This document shows positions 52,482 through 61,884 of a stretch of DNA of 64,000 nucleotides, piece after piece. The stretch's first letter is position 1, and every line of letters begins with the position of its first letter. The notes beneath the pieces were generated by a model. It was not told the origin of the DNA and searched no databases. It was given only the letters and a program-made list of their open reading frames with translations. The translations under genes were made by a program, and so were the position numbers. This stretch comes from Pseudomonas pohangensis (GTDB lineage: Bacteria > Pseudomonadota > Gammaproteobacteria > Pseudomonadales > Pseudomonadaceae): NCBI RefSeq assembly GCF_900105995.1, contig NZ_LT629785.1, positions 1,364,001 to 1,428,000 of the forward strand, given 5' to 3'.

Positions 52482-54734
52482 ATGTACAAAGACCTGAAAT
52501 TCCCCATCCTGATCGTTCACCGCGACATCAAGGCCGACACCGTTGCCGGTGACCGGGTGCGCGCAATCGCACGTGAACTGGAGCAGGACGGCTTCACCAT
52601 CCTGTCCACCGCCAGTCCGGCCGAGGGGCGGATTGTCGCTTCCACCCATCATGGACTGGCGTGCATTCTGGTCACGGCCGAAGGTGCCGGGGACAATCAG
52701 CGTCTGTTGCAGGACGTGGTCGAGCTGATCCGCATTGCCCGGGTTCGCGCCCCACAGTTGCCGATTTTCGCCATCGGCGAGCAGGTGACCATCGAGAATG
52801 CGCCCGCCGAAGCAATGGTCGACCTGAATCATTTGCGTGGCTTGCTCTACCTGTTCGAGGACACCGTGCCGTTCCTCGCAAGGCAGGTGGCGCGGGCGGC
52901 GCGCAACTATCTGGACAAGCTGCTGCCGCCATTCTTCAAGGCGCTGGTAAAGCACACCTCGGAATCCAACTACTCCTGGCATACCCCCGGACATGGCGGT
53001 GGCGTGGCCTATCGCAAGAGTCCGGTGGGACAGGCATTTCACCAGTTCTTCGGCGAAAACACCCTGCGTTCGGACCTTTCGGTGTCGGTGCCCGAACTGG
53101 GCTCGCTGCTCGATCACACCGGTCCGCTGGCCGAGGCCGAAGCGCGGGCGGCACGCAACTTCGGTGCCGACCACACCTTCTTCGTGATCAACGGCACCTC
53201 GACGGCAAACAAGATCGTCTGGCATTCGATGGTGGCCCGCGATGACCTGGTGCTGGTGGATCGCAACTGCCACAAGTCGATCCTGCATTCGATCATCATG
53301 ACCGGCGCGATTCCGCTGTACCTGTGCCCGGAGCGCAACGAGATGGGGATCATCGGGCCGATTCCGTTATCGGAGTTCAGCCGGGAATCGATCCAGGCCA
53401 AGATCGACGCCAGCCCGTTGGCCCGCGGCCGGGCGCCGAAGGTCAAGCTGGCGGTGGTGACCAACTCCACCTATGACGGCCTGTGCTACAACGCCGAGAT
53501 GGTCAAGCAGGCACTGGGCGACAGTGTCGAGGTGCTGCACTTCGACGAGGCCTGGTACGCCTATGCCGCTTTTCACGAGTTCTATACCGGGCGTTACGGC
53601 ATGGGTACCCGCTGTGACGCGAACACGCCGCTGGTGTTCACCACCCATTCCACGCACAAGCTGCTGGCGGCGTTCAGTCAGGCCTCGATGATCCATGTAC
53701 AGGATGGCGGGGTGCGCCAGCTGGATCGCGATCGCTTCAACGAAGCCTTCATGATGCACATCTCGACCTCGCCGCAGTACGGCATCATTGCCTCGCTGGA
53801 CGTCGCCTCGGCGATGATGGAAGGGCCGGCAGGGCGCTCGCTGATTCAGGAAACCTTTGACGAGGCGCTGAGTTTCCGTCGCGCGCTGGCCAACCTGCGG
53901 CAGAACCTGGCTGAAGATGACTGGTGGTTCAGTGTCTGGCAACCCGGGCAGGCTGCCGGTGTGGATGCCGTAGCTACCGCTGACTGGATCCTGCAGCCCG
54001 GTGCGGACTGGCACGGATTTGGCGATATTGCCGGGGATTACGTGCTGCTTGACCCGATCAAGGTGACGCTGGTGATGCCCGGACTGAGTGCTGACGGCAC
54101 GCTGGACGAGCGCGGCATACCGGCGGCAGTGGTCAGCAAGTTTCTCTGGGAGCGCGGACTGGTGGTGGAAAAGACCGGTCTGTACTCCTTCCTGGTGCTG
54201 TTCTCGATGGGCATTACCAAGGGCAAGTGGAGCACGCTGCTGACCGAGTTGCTCGAGTTCAAACGGCATTACGATGCCAACCTGCCGCTGCAGCAGTCCT
54301 TGCCGAGCATTGTGCAGATCGATAGCAGTCGTTATCAGGGCATGGGTCTGCGCGACCTGTGTGACCAGCTGCATGCCTGTTACCGCGAGAACGCCACCGC
54401 CAAGGCCTTGCGCCGCATGTATACCGAGTTGCCGCAGATTGCCATGAAGCCGGCGGATGCTTATGACAAGCTGGTGCGCCGCGAAGTCGAAGCGGTTGCC
54501 CTGGAGCAGCTGGAAGGGCGCATATCCGCGGTGATGCTGGTGCCGTATCCGCCGGGCATTCCGTTGATCATGCCGGGGGAGCGCTTTACCGAGAAGACCC
54601 GTTCGATTATCGAGTACCTGCAGTTTGCCGGTCGCTTTGATCGCAGCTTCCCGGGTTTTGAAGCCGACGTGCATGGCCTGCAATGCCGCGAAGGCGAAAA
54701 CGGCCTTGAATACACAGTCGAGTGCCTGGTCTGA
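52482..54734 (+). CDS. ldcA: Lysine/arginine/ornithine decarboxylase (PLP, fold type I)
   Basis: A 750-residue inducible-type basic amino acid decarboxylase. The N-terminal wing domain starts YKDLKFPILIVHRD; the PLP core has the Schiff-base Lys in THSTHKLLAAFSQ near 398, HTPGHGGG and DEAWYAYAAFHEF; a C-terminal domain follows. In P. aeruginosa the gene at this place is ldcA, a lysine decarboxylase feeding cadaverine and polyamine metabolism. Orthology by position and length is good; substrate is inferred. ATG at 52482 with AGGA upstream. Confidence 0.92.
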   Translation: MYKDLKFPILIVHRDIKADTVAGDRVRAIARELEQDGFTILSTASPAEGRIVASTHHGLACILVTAEGAGDNQRLLQDVVELIRIARVRAPQLPIFAIGEQVTIENAPAEAMVDLNHLRGLLYLFEDTVPFLARQVARAARNYLDKLLPPFFKALVKHTSESNYSWHTPGHGGGVAYRKSPVGQAFHQFFGENTLRSDLSVSVPELGSLLDHTGPLAEAEARAARNFGADHTFFVINGTSTANKIVWHSMVARDDLVLVDRNCHKSILHSIIMTGAIPLYLCPERNEMGIIGPIPLSEFSRESIQAKIDASPLARGRAPKVKLAVVTNSTYDGLCYNAEMVKQALGDSVEVLHFDEAWYAYAAFHEFYTGRYGMGTRCDANTPLVFTTHSTHKLLAAFSQASMIHVQDGGVRQLDRDRFNEAFMMHISTSPQYGIIASLDVASAMMEGPAGRSLIQETFDEALSFRRALANLRQNLAEDDWWFSVWQPGQAAGVDAVATADWILQPGADWHGFGDIAGDYVLLDPIKVTLVMPGLSADGTLDERGIPAAVVSKFLWERGLVVEKTGLYSFLVLFSMGITKGKWSTLLTELLEFKRHYDANLPLQQSLPSIVQIDSSRYQGMGLRDLCDQLHACYRENATAKALRRMYTELPQIAMKPADAYDKLVRREVEAVALEQLEGRISAVMLVPYPPGIPLIMPGERFTEKTRSIIEYLQFAGRFDRSFPGFEADVHGLQCREGENGLEYTVECLV

Positions 54735-55060
54735 GGGCGCTCGGCCGGCTGTGTTGGCATGGCCTTTCTGCAGGGTGGTTCAGGCCCGCCCGGTGAGCAC
54801 AACCGGCAGCTCGGCGGATGCTGCCCGGGCAAAATTCTCGCGCTGTTTGCTGCAGTGGCTAGACTCCAGTCAGATCAATTGGTTAAAGCAGACATCCAGA
54901 CTTGGTCGCAAGTCATGACGCGTGCCTCACTATCGTTGCGGTCTGCTTCGACTTTTGTTGCGTGCTTGTTATAGTTGCGCGGTTTTCACGCTGACAGCCT
55001 CGGCAATTACCCATAACAAGAACGGCAGCGCTTGCGCCCACTGCTTCAGAGGATGACCTG
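54735..55060. other. Intergenic region with a weak promoter
   Basis: About 325 bp between ldcA and the dienoyl-CoA isomerase. A TTATAGT near 54969-54975 with TTCGAC about 17 bp upstream may be a promoter for the isomerase. I see no gene, tRNA or clear terminator. Confidence 0.4.
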
Positions 55061-55873
55061 GTGTCTGATTACAAAGCATTCAAAGTGGCAGTCCTGGATA
55101 CGGTCGCTCACGTCCAGATCAATCGTCCCGAGAAGATCAACTCGATGAACGCCGATTTCTGGCGGGAAATTACCGAAATATTCAACTGGGCTGACGCCAC
55201 AGACGGCATCAGGGCCGTGGTCCTTTCGGGGGCAGGCAAGCATTTTTCTTCGGGTATGGATCTGACGGTGCTGGCCGGCATCGGCAGCCAGCTGGGTACC
55301 GATCCCGGACGTAATGCGCTCAAGCTGCGGCGCAAGATCATGGGCTTTCAGGAATCCTTCAATGCCGTGGAACGCTGCGCCAAGCCGGTGCTGGCGGCAA
55401 TCCACGGCTATTGCCTGGGCGGCGCCATCGATCTGATCGCGGCCTGTGACCTGCGCTATTCAACAGTCGATGCGCAGTTCTCGATCAAGGAAATCGATAT
55501 CGGCATGGCCGCCGACGTCGGCACGTTGCAGCGCATGCCCCATCTGATCGGTGACGGCATGTTGCGCGAACTGGCATTTACCGGGCGCACTTTCGCTGGC
55601 GAGGAAGCCTGCAGCATGGGGCTGGTCAACCGTACCTATGCCGACCATGAAAGCCTGCTTGCCGGAGTGCTTAAACTGGCTCGCGAGATAGCTGCGAAGT
55701 CGCCGGTGGCGATCCGCGGCACCAAGGAAATGCTGCGCTATATGCGTGATCACCGTATCGATGATGGTCTCGAATACATCGCCACCTGGAATGCCTCGAT
55801 GTTGCAGTCCGAGGATTTGCGTATTGCGATTGCGGCACATATGAGCAAGCAACGCGCAGAGTTTGCCAATTGA
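55061..55873 (+). CDS. Delta(3,5)-delta(2,4)-dienoyl-CoA isomerase-like crotonase
   Basis: A 270-residue crotonase-fold enzyme. The oxyanion segments are GAGKHFSSGMDL and HGYCLGGAIDLIAACDLRY. The stretch KEIDIGMAADVGTLQRMP carries the acidic residues diagnostic of dienoyl-CoA isomerase (ECH1), which acts in beta-oxidation of odd-position double bonds; the C-terminal ATWNASMLQSEDL also matches ECH1. So it is probably not a simple enoyl-CoA hydratase. GTG start at 55061 preceded by AGAGGA. It is followed by fimL. Confidence 0.9.
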   Translation: MSDYKAFKVAVLDTVAHVQINRPEKINSMNADFWREITEIFNWADATDGIRAVVLSGAGKHFSSGMDLTVLAGIGSQLGTDPGRNALKLRRKIMGFQESFNAVERCAKPVLAAIHGYCLGGAIDLIAACDLRYSTVDAQFSIKEIDIGMAADVGTLQRMPHLIGDGMLRELAFTGRTFAGEEACSMGLVNRTYADHESLLAGVLKLAREIAAKSPVAIRGTKEMLRYMRDHRIDDGLEYIATWNASMLQSEDLRIAIAAHMSKQRAEFAN

Positions 55874-55910
55874 GCTGGTGTCAGCCCGTCCCGATGGAGG
55901 CGAATGATTT

Positions 55911-57578
55911 ATGACTACTGGTGCCACATCTCTGAGCATGGTTCGCGACGAACTGTTCTCGACCATGGAGCAGACCGAAATCCTGCTCGAGCAGTTCATC
56001 GCCGAGCGCAACAACGGCAGTTATCTGCAGCAGGCGGTGGAAAGCCTGCAGCAAATTCGTGGCACCTTGAACATGATCGGGCTGGCAGGTGCGGAGCTGC
56101 TGGCGCAGGAGATTTTCCAGCAGGCTAACGATATCCCGGCGGGCGCCGGTGAAGAGCGCAATGCCCAGTTGTCAGCACTGAGCACCTCGCTGTTCGTGTT
56201 ACGCCGTTATCTGGAGTCGGTTGACTTGCACCGGCAGGAGTTTCCCGAACTGCTGCTGCCGACCATCAACGAATTGCGCCAGAGCAATGCCCAGCCGCCT
56301 TTGCCGGAAAGCTTTCTGTTCAGTGTGCGACTGGATTCGCCGCGCCCCGAACGTGGTACTGCGGCCGCGAATGCGGTTATCCCGGCGGCCCAGGCCAAAC
56401 GCTTGCGGCACATGTATCAGGTGGGCCTGCTTGGCTTTCTGCGCGGTGATGATCCGCAGTCCAGCCTGAAGCTGATGGCGCGGGCCATGTCCCGGCTTGA
56501 GCAGATGTTTGCTGCCGGGGATCGCGGGCGTCTTTGCTGGGTAGCGGCCGCTGCACTGGAATCCTGTGTGGACGGCAAGCTGTTGCCACGCCAGTCGCGC
56601 AAACAGTTGTTTGCCAGGGTTGATCGTGAATTGAAGCAGCTGTTCAGCAATCCGCAATACGATGCGCCGCGGCTGATGCTCAAGGAACTGATCTATCTGG
56701 TAGCGCTGGCCGACAGCAAGGGGCCTCTGGCACGCGAAGTGCGCACTGCCTTCGGGCTGAATGCGCTGCCGTTCACCGATCATCTGCTTGAAGATGCCTA
56801 TCGCGGGCTGGCCGGGCCCGGGCAGGCGGTAGTGCGTTCGCTGACCAGCGCCATCAATGACGAGCTGGTCAACGTAAAGGATTATCTGGATCTGATCGAG
56901 CGCGAGAACGCTCCTGCCGATTGCCTGAGCAAATTGCACGCGGTTGTCGGCAAGCTGTCCAAGACCCTGGGTATGGTTGGTCTGAGTTCGGCAGGCAATG
57001 CACTGCAGGTTCAGCTGCCAACTATTGCCGCCTGGCTTGACGGCGCAGCGGTCGAGCCTGAGGCGTTGCTCAAGCTGGCCGATACGGTTTTGCATGTCGA
57101 AGGCATGGTTGCCACTTTCAAACAGGGTCCGACGCGCGCGCCACTGGTTTCCGGGGCGCAGGACGAGCAGCAGTCATTCGCCATGAACCAGCTGCGCGAG
57201 GCGCGCATCGTGGTGGCAGACGAGGCCTTTAACGGGCTCACGATGACCAAGCGCGCCATTACGGCTTACCTGGAGTCCGGCGGCGACAAGCTGCATCTGG
57301 CGAATCTGCCGACGGTTCTGCATTCCGTGCAGGGCGGTTTGCTGTTTATCGAACAGGACCGGGCGGCGGGGCTGGTGCAGCGCTGTTCCGAATATATCCA
57401 GCAGCACATGCTCGAGGCGCCGCAAATGCCTTCCGAACAAATGCTCGATACCCTGGCAGATGCGCTGACCAGCCTTGAGTACTATCTGGAAGGCGGCGCC
57501 ATCCTGCGCAACGAGATGCGTACCAGCGTCCTCGATCTTGCCGAGGAAAGTATCAAAGCGCTGGGCATGCAGGTTTGA
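55911..57578 (+). CDS. fimL: FimL-like regulator of twitching motility (Hpt-like, ChpA-related)
   Basis: A 555-residue protein related to the N-terminal part of the chemotaxis kinase ChpA. In P. aeruginosa FimL promotes type IV pilus assembly and cAMP signalling at the pole. Helical Hpt-like segments can be seen at about 10-100 (FIAERNNGSYLQQAVESLQQIRG), 310-390 and 470-550, but each lacks the phosphoacceptor His expected of a working Hpt domain. Position before nudC matches P. aeruginosa. GGAGG precedes the ATG. No chemotaxis genes are adjacent. Confidence 0.88.
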   Translation: MTTGATSLSMVRDELFSTMEQTEILLEQFIAERNNGSYLQQAVESLQQIRGTLNMIGLAGAELLAQEIFQQANDIPAGAGEERNAQLSALSTSLFVLRRYLESVDLHRQEFPELLLPTINELRQSNAQPPLPESFLFSVRLDSPRPERGTAAANAVIPAAQAKRLRHMYQVGLLGFLRGDDPQSSLKLMARAMSRLEQMFAAGDRGRLCWVAAAALESCVDGKLLPRQSRKQLFARVDRELKQLFSNPQYDAPRLMLKELIYLVALADSKGPLAREVRTAFGLNALPFTDHLLEDAYRGLAGPGQAVVRSLTSAINDELVNVKDYLDLIERENAPADCLSKLHAVVGKLSKTLGMVGLSSAGNALQVQLPTIAAWLDGAAVEPEALLKLADTVLHVEGMVATFKQGPTRAPLVSGAQDEQQSFAMNQLREARIVVADEAFNGLTMTKRAITAYLESGGDKLHLANLPTVLHSVQGGLLFIEQDRAAGLVQRCSEYIQQHMLEAPQMPSEQMLDTLADALTSLEYYLEGGAILRNEMRTSVLDLAEESIKALGMQV

Positions 57579-58423
57579 CTCTGGTGGAGGAGCTCCGCTG
57601 GCAGGCCCTCTGGCTTGACCCGTCAAACCCGGGGGGCTGGGCGATGGTCTGCTGTCGCGGCGCCTTCCTCAGCGACAGCAACGGCCTGCTGTTTCCACGG
57701 GAGTGGCTCAAACGCCAGGACCTGCCGTTGCAGTCAGAGCAGGGGCTGGGGCATTTCGCTGGCGATGAGGTTTATCTGCTGATAGTGGATCAGCCGCTGG
57801 AATTGCCCGGCTGCAGCTGGCAGGGCATGCGCCAGTTGATGTTGATGCAACCTATCGATAGCGCAACCTTCCAGATGCTCGGCTATGCCGGTCAGATTGC
57901 CACCTGGGCCGAGCAACACCGTTTCTGCGGCAGCTGCGGCCGGCCCATGCAGCGGGTTGCCGGTGAAAATGGCATGCGTTGCGAACCGTGCGAAGTGACT
58001 CATTACCCGCGCCTTTCGCCAAGCATGATCGTGCTGGTCACCCGCGGCGAGGAAATCCTGCTGGCGCGCTCTTCGCGCTTTCCCAACGGCATGTTCAGCA
58101 CCCTGGCCGGCTTCGTCGAGCCGGGGGAATCGGTAGAACGTTGTGTGGTGCGCGAGGTGCGGGAAGAGGTCGGCGTGGAGATCAGCGACCTGCAGTACAT
58201 CACCAGTCAGGGCTGGCCATTTCCACACTCGTTGATGCTGGGTTTTCATGCCCGCTACGCCGGCGGTGAGATTGTTCCGCAGGCGGGTGAAATTGAAGAT
58301 GCGCGCTGGTTCCGGCTTGATCAGTTGCCGCAGTTGCCGCCACGCAGAACCATCTCGCGCTATCTGATCGATCTTTACCTGGCACGCCAGACCGGTTCAG
58401 CTGAGCCAGTGTTGCCAGACTAA
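57575..58423 (+). CDS. nudC: NAD(+) diphosphatase / RNA deNADding enzyme NudC
   Basis: A 282-residue Nudix hydrolase cleaving NAD(H) and the NAD cap of RNA. The four-Cys zinc site is CGSCGRPMQ ... CEPCEV; the Nudix box is GFVEPGESVERCVVREVREEVGV; SQGWPFPHSLMLGF after it is the NudC-type SQPWPFPxS. The start is uncertain: TTG at 57575 overlaps the fimL stop, while GTG at 57584 is also in frame and better spaced from an AGG. The 3' end overlaps the convergent TSUP gene by 27 bp. Confidence 0.95.
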   Translation: MTLVEELRWQALWLDPSNPGGWAMVCCRGAFLSDSNGLLFPREWLKRQDLPLQSEQGLGHFAGDEVYLLIVDQPLELPGCSWQGMRQLMLMQPIDSATFQMLGYAGQIATWAEQHRFCGSCGRPMQRVAGENGMRCEPCEVTHYPRLSPSMIVLVTRGEEILLARSSRFPNGMFSTLAGFVEPGESVERCVVREVREEVGVEISDLQYITSQGWPFPHSLMLGFHARYAGGEIVPQAGEIEDARWFRLDQLPQLPPRRTISRYLIDLYLARQTGSAEPVLPD

Positions 58424-59176
58424 GCGCGCCGTCAGCGCCAGTACCACGCTGAGAAATACCGGCCGGATAAATTTAGCCCCACCGCGGATGGCACTGTGGG
58501 CGCCGAGGTAGGCGCCGAGCATCAGCGCCAGCCCCATGCCCAGTCCGAGCATCCAGAGCACCTGTCCGGTGCTGATGAACACGGCCAGAGCCATGGCATT
58601 GCTGACAAAGTTCATGCTGCGGGCCACGCCGCTGGCACGCAACAGATCCAGCGGGTACATGAGCAGGGTGCTGACAGTCCAGAAGGCGCCGGTGCCGGGG
58701 CCGGCAACGCCGTCATAAAACCCCAGCGCCAGTCCTTGCGGCCACTGCCTGTGCTGCCCGATCTTGCCGTTCCGGGTTGCTGCCGGGTCCGGTACCCGGC
58801 CGAACAGCAGGTACAGACCGCAGGCAAAGACCACCACCGGCAGCATCTGGTTCAGCCAGGTTGACGGCATCCAGTGCGCGGCCAGGGCGCCGAGCAGGGC
58901 GCCAACGGCGGTAGACAGCAGGGCGTTTTTCCAGAGGCCCGGCTCGAACAGACCGCGCCGGTAAAAGGTGAAGCTGGCGGTGGCCGAGCCAAAGGTCGCG
59001 CACAATTTGTTGGTGCCGAGTACCAGATGGGGTGGCAGTCCGGCAGTCAGCAGCGCCGGGATGGTCAGCAAGCCGCCACCGCCGGCTATGGCATCGATAA
59101 AACCGGCGATGAAGGCTACCGCGATCAGCAGGCCAATAGTCAGCGGAGCGATTGAGGGATCCACAATTGCGAGCAT
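58397..59176 (-). CDS. TSUP (TauE/SafE) family membrane transporter
   Basis: A 259-residue permease with about eight helices. The internal-repeat motifs AGFIDAIAGGGGLLTIPALL (near 24-43) and GFYDGVAGPGTGAFW (near 150-165) define the sulfite/sulfonate exporter family. Substrate unknown. GGAAG precedes the ATG. It converges on and overlaps the nudC 3' end. Confidence 0.92.
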   Translation of the reverse strand: MLAIVDPSIAPLTIGLLIAVAFIAGFIDAIAGGGGLLTIPALLTAGLPPHLVLGTNKLCATFGSATASFTFYRRGLFEPGLWKNALLSTAVGALLGALAAHWMPSTWLNQMLPVVVFACGLYLLFGRVPDPAATRNGKIGQHRQWPQGLALGFYDGVAGPGTGAFWTVSTLLMYPLDLLRASGVARSMNFVSNAMALAVFISTGQVLWMLGLGMGLALMLGAYLGAHSAIRGGAKFIRPVFLSVVLALTARLVWQHWLS

Positions 59177-59272
59177 TTGCTTCCAATTAATATCTGTGAG
59201 GGACTGTTGATCTGGCTGGCAGGTACTTGTCTGGTCATAATGCAGTGAAACGCTTCGGGAAGGAATTGTGCA

Positions 59273-59923
59273 ATGCAGTACGACGGGATGGCCTGGGGAA
59301 TAGGGTTACTGGCCCTGCTGGCAATTTGGGTAGCAGCCCGGATCTTGCTCAACGGATCGTGGTTTTTCGGCTGGTTGCGCGGCACCCTGGGCTTGCTGCT
59401 GGTCGCAGTGGCGGCGGTGATCGTGACTCTCGCGCTGGATCTGGGCACCTATTCGGCAGTTCCGGCGGACAAGCCACTGGTCACCATCGGTTTCGAGGCC
59501 GATGGTCCCCAGCGCTACCGCGTCAACCTGTTGCAGGGCGGCACCGAGCACACGGTCAGTCTGGATGGCGACCTCTGGCAACTCGACGTGCGCCTCCTGC
59601 AATGGAAAGGCCTTGCCGCGCTGATTGGTCTGGAGCCCGGCTATCGACTGGAAAAGCTCACCGGCCGCTATCTCTCGATGGAACAGCAGCAGCAATCGCT
59701 GAGCACCAAGGTAGCTCTGTCGCAGAGCCGCTATGGCATCGACCTGTGGCATTGGCTGCGCATGGGCAATTCGGACCTTTATGTGTTTGATCCACAGGCG
59801 CGTCGGGTTAATTACCTGCCGATGGCCAATGGTGCTGTCTACACGATCTCCCTGGCGGCCACCGGCTTGCTGGTGCATCCGTTGAACCTGGCGGCTGAAC
59901 AGGCGCTGAAGAACTGGCAGTGA
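59273..59923 (+). CDS. Membrane protein of unknown function
   Basis: A 216-residue protein I do not recognise by function. Two N-terminal transmembrane helices (about 7-25 and 33-55) are followed by a soluble domain of about 155 residues, probably beta-rich (VTIGFEADGPQRYRVNLLQGGTE) and ending in a helical segment. Relatives are sometimes labelled multidrug transporters without support; the protein is too short for that. ATG at 59273 is preceded by AAGGAATTGTGC. It stands 70 bp before the reductase gene. Confidence 0.75.
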   Translation: MQYDGMAWGIGLLALLAIWVAARILLNGSWFFGWLRGTLGLLLVAVAAVIVTLALDLGTYSAVPADKPLVTIGFEADGPQRYRVNLLQGGTEHTVSLDGDLWQLDVRLLQWKGLAALIGLEPGYRLEKLTGRYLSMEQQQQSLSTKVALSQSRYGIDLWHWLRMGNSDLYVFDPQARRVNYLPMANGAVYTISLAATGLLVHPLNLAAEQALKNWQ

Positions 59924-59992
59924 GCGCCTGTTGGCAGGCTGCACGGAAGATCTTTCAACTAAGCGGTGCATGACGCACGGAGCACATTCAGT

Positions 59993-61219
59993 ATGGCGAA
60001 CTATCAGTTAGTGGTTTACGGAGCGAGCAGTTTTGTCGGGCAGTTGTTGACCCGTTACCTGTTTCAGCGTCACGGAATCAACAATGGCCTGACTTGGGCG
60101 ATAGCCGGCCGTTCGCAGGAAAAGCTGCAGACACTGCGCGAGAGTCTTGGTGCTGACGCCAGCACTTTGCCGATCATCCTGGCAGATGCCGACGATGAGA
60201 AAGCCTTGCGCAAGCTATGCAAACAGACCGGCGTGGTGGCTTCCACGGTCGGTCCTTATGTCCTCTACGGCTCGACGCTGGTCAAAGTTTGTGCAGAAAC
60301 CGGCACCGATTACTGCGACCTCGCCGGTGAGCCGCACTGGATCGCGCAAATGATTCAGGAACATTCTGCAGCTGCGCAGAAGAGTGGCGCGCGCATTGTG
60401 CCCAGCAGCGGCTTTGATTCGGTTCCTTCGGACGTGGGCGTGTATTACCTGCAACAACAGACCCTCAAGCGCTTCGGACAGCCTGGGCAGCGCGTCAAGT
60501 TGCGCGTGAAAGCCATGCGGGGCGGAGCCTCCGGGGGCACGGTGGCGAGCATGCTGGAAACCGTCCGTGAATCGGTGGGCAATCCGGCACTGCGCAGGCT
60601 GCTGAACAACCCCTATGCCTTTTTCACCAGCGATAGCAGTGGCCTGCCGCGCCAGCCCAATCCGCAGTTCGCCAGTTATGACCAGGATGCGCAGAAGTGG
60701 ATGGCGCCTTTTATCATGGCGGTGATCAACACCAAGGTCGTACATCGCAGTAATGAGTTGAGTGGCTTCTCCTACGGGCGGGATTTTGTCTACGACGAAG
60801 CCATGCTGACCCGTGGTGGTATTGGCGGCCGGGCAGCCGCCATGGCAATTGCCGCGGGTCTGGCAGCCTTTACCGCGGCGATAGCCCTGAAGCCGAGCCG
60901 GGCCTTGCTGGAACGCTTTGTATTACCCAAGCCCGGCGAGGGCCCGACACCGGCACAACAAAAGGCCGGCTTTTACGATCTGCGCTTTTTCGCCAGCACA
61001 CCAGCTGGTGACAAGTTGCAGGTCAAGGTAACCGGCGACCGCGATCCGGGTTACGGCTCCACCTGCAAGATTCTCGGTGAAGTCGCCCAGTGCCTGGCGC
61101 TGGATGTGAACAGAAGCGAAAGGCCCGGCGGCTTCTGGACGCCTTCGACACTCGGTGGTGAAAAGCTGATCGCACGCTTGCAGGAGCATGCCGGGCTGAC
61201 CTTCAGCGTGGTCGAATAA
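59993..61219 (+). CDS. Saccharopine-dehydrogenase-like / trans-acting enoyl reductase family protein
   Basis: A 408-residue Rossmann-fold oxidoreductase. The NAD(P) site is VVYGASSFVGQLLTRYL near 6-22; ASTVGPYVLYGSTLVKVCAE and DYCDLAGE and SSGFDSVPSDVG are the SCCPDH/trans-acting enoyl reductase hallmarks. Such enzymes act on acyl chains in mycobacteria, but the bacterial substrate is generally unknown. A hydrophobic patch near 280-300 suggests membrane association. ATG at 59993 follows a GGAG. It is followed 20 bp on by upp. Confidence 0.88.
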   Translation: MANYQLVVYGASSFVGQLLTRYLFQRHGINNGLTWAIAGRSQEKLQTLRESLGADASTLPIILADADDEKALRKLCKQTGVVASTVGPYVLYGSTLVKVCAETGTDYCDLAGEPHWIAQMIQEHSAAAQKSGARIVPSSGFDSVPSDVGVYYLQQQTLKRFGQPGQRVKLRVKAMRGGASGGTVASMLETVRESVGNPALRRLLNNPYAFFTSDSSGLPRQPNPQFASYDQDAQKWMAPFIMAVINTKVVHRSNELSGFSYGRDFVYDEAMLTRGGIGGRAAAMAIAAGLAAFTAAIALKPSRALLERFVLPKPGEGPTPAQQKAGFYDLRFFASTPAGDKLQVKVTGDRDPGYGSTCKILGEVAQCLALDVNRSERPGGFWTPSTLGGEKLIARLQEHAGLTFSVVE

Positions 61220-61239
61220 CAGCAGCCAGAGGTTCGCCG

Positions 61240-61878
61240 ATGCCTATCAGAGAAGTCAGTCACCCGTTGATCCGTCACAAACTCGGACTGATGCGTGATG
61301 CCGCACTTTCAAGCAAGAGCTTTCGCGAATTGAGCGGAGAGGTTGCCGCACTGTTGGCCTATGCAGCGACTGCCGATCTGCCGCTGGAAAAGCAGCAGAT
61401 CCAGGGCTGGTGCGGCCCGGTGACAGTGGAAAGACTCTCCGGCAAGAAGCTGACGCTGGTGCCGATTCTGCGTGCCGGTGTAGGCATGCTCGATGGTGTG
61501 CTCAGCCTGATCCCGAATGCCAGGATCAGCGCCGTGGGTGTGGCGCGCAACGAGCAAACCCTGCAAGCACATACCTACCTGGAAAAACTGGCGCCGCAGA
61601 TCGATCAGCGCCTGGCGTTGATTGTCGATCCGATGCTGGCTACCGGCGGCTCGCTGATAGCCACCATCGACTTGCTGAAAAAGGCCGGCTGTCGCGAGAT
61701 TCGCGCCATGGTGCTGGTGGCGGCGCCGGAAGGTATCCGGGCGCTGGAGGCAGCACACCCGGATGTGCAGATTTTCTGTGCGGCGATCGACCAGCAGCTG
61801 AATGCGCAGGGTTACATCATTCCGGGGCTGGGCGATGCCGGCGACAGGATCTTCGGCACCCGGCACAAGGGTGTCTGA
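61240..61878 (+). CDS. upp: Uracil phosphoribosyltransferase
   Basis: A 212-residue pyrimidine-salvage enzyme converting uracil and PRPP to UMP. Motifs: REVSHPLIRHKLGLMRD start, PILRAGVGMLDG, the PRPP loop VDPMLATGGSLIATIDLL, and the uracil-binding GYIIPGLGDAGDRIFGT near the C-terminus. Convergent with the dehydrogenase gene 6 bp away. Confidence 0.98.
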   Translation: MPIREVSHPLIRHKLGLMRDAALSSKSFRELSGEVAALLAYAATADLPLEKQQIQGWCGPVTVERLSGKKLTLVPILRAGVGMLDGVLSLIPNARISAVGVARNEQTLQAHTYLEKLAPQIDQRLALIVDPMLATGGSLIATIDLLKKAGCREIRAMVLVAAPEGIRALEAAHPDVQIFCAAIDQQLNAQGYIIPGLGDAGDRIFGTRHKGV

Positions 61879-61884
61879 GCCGGA

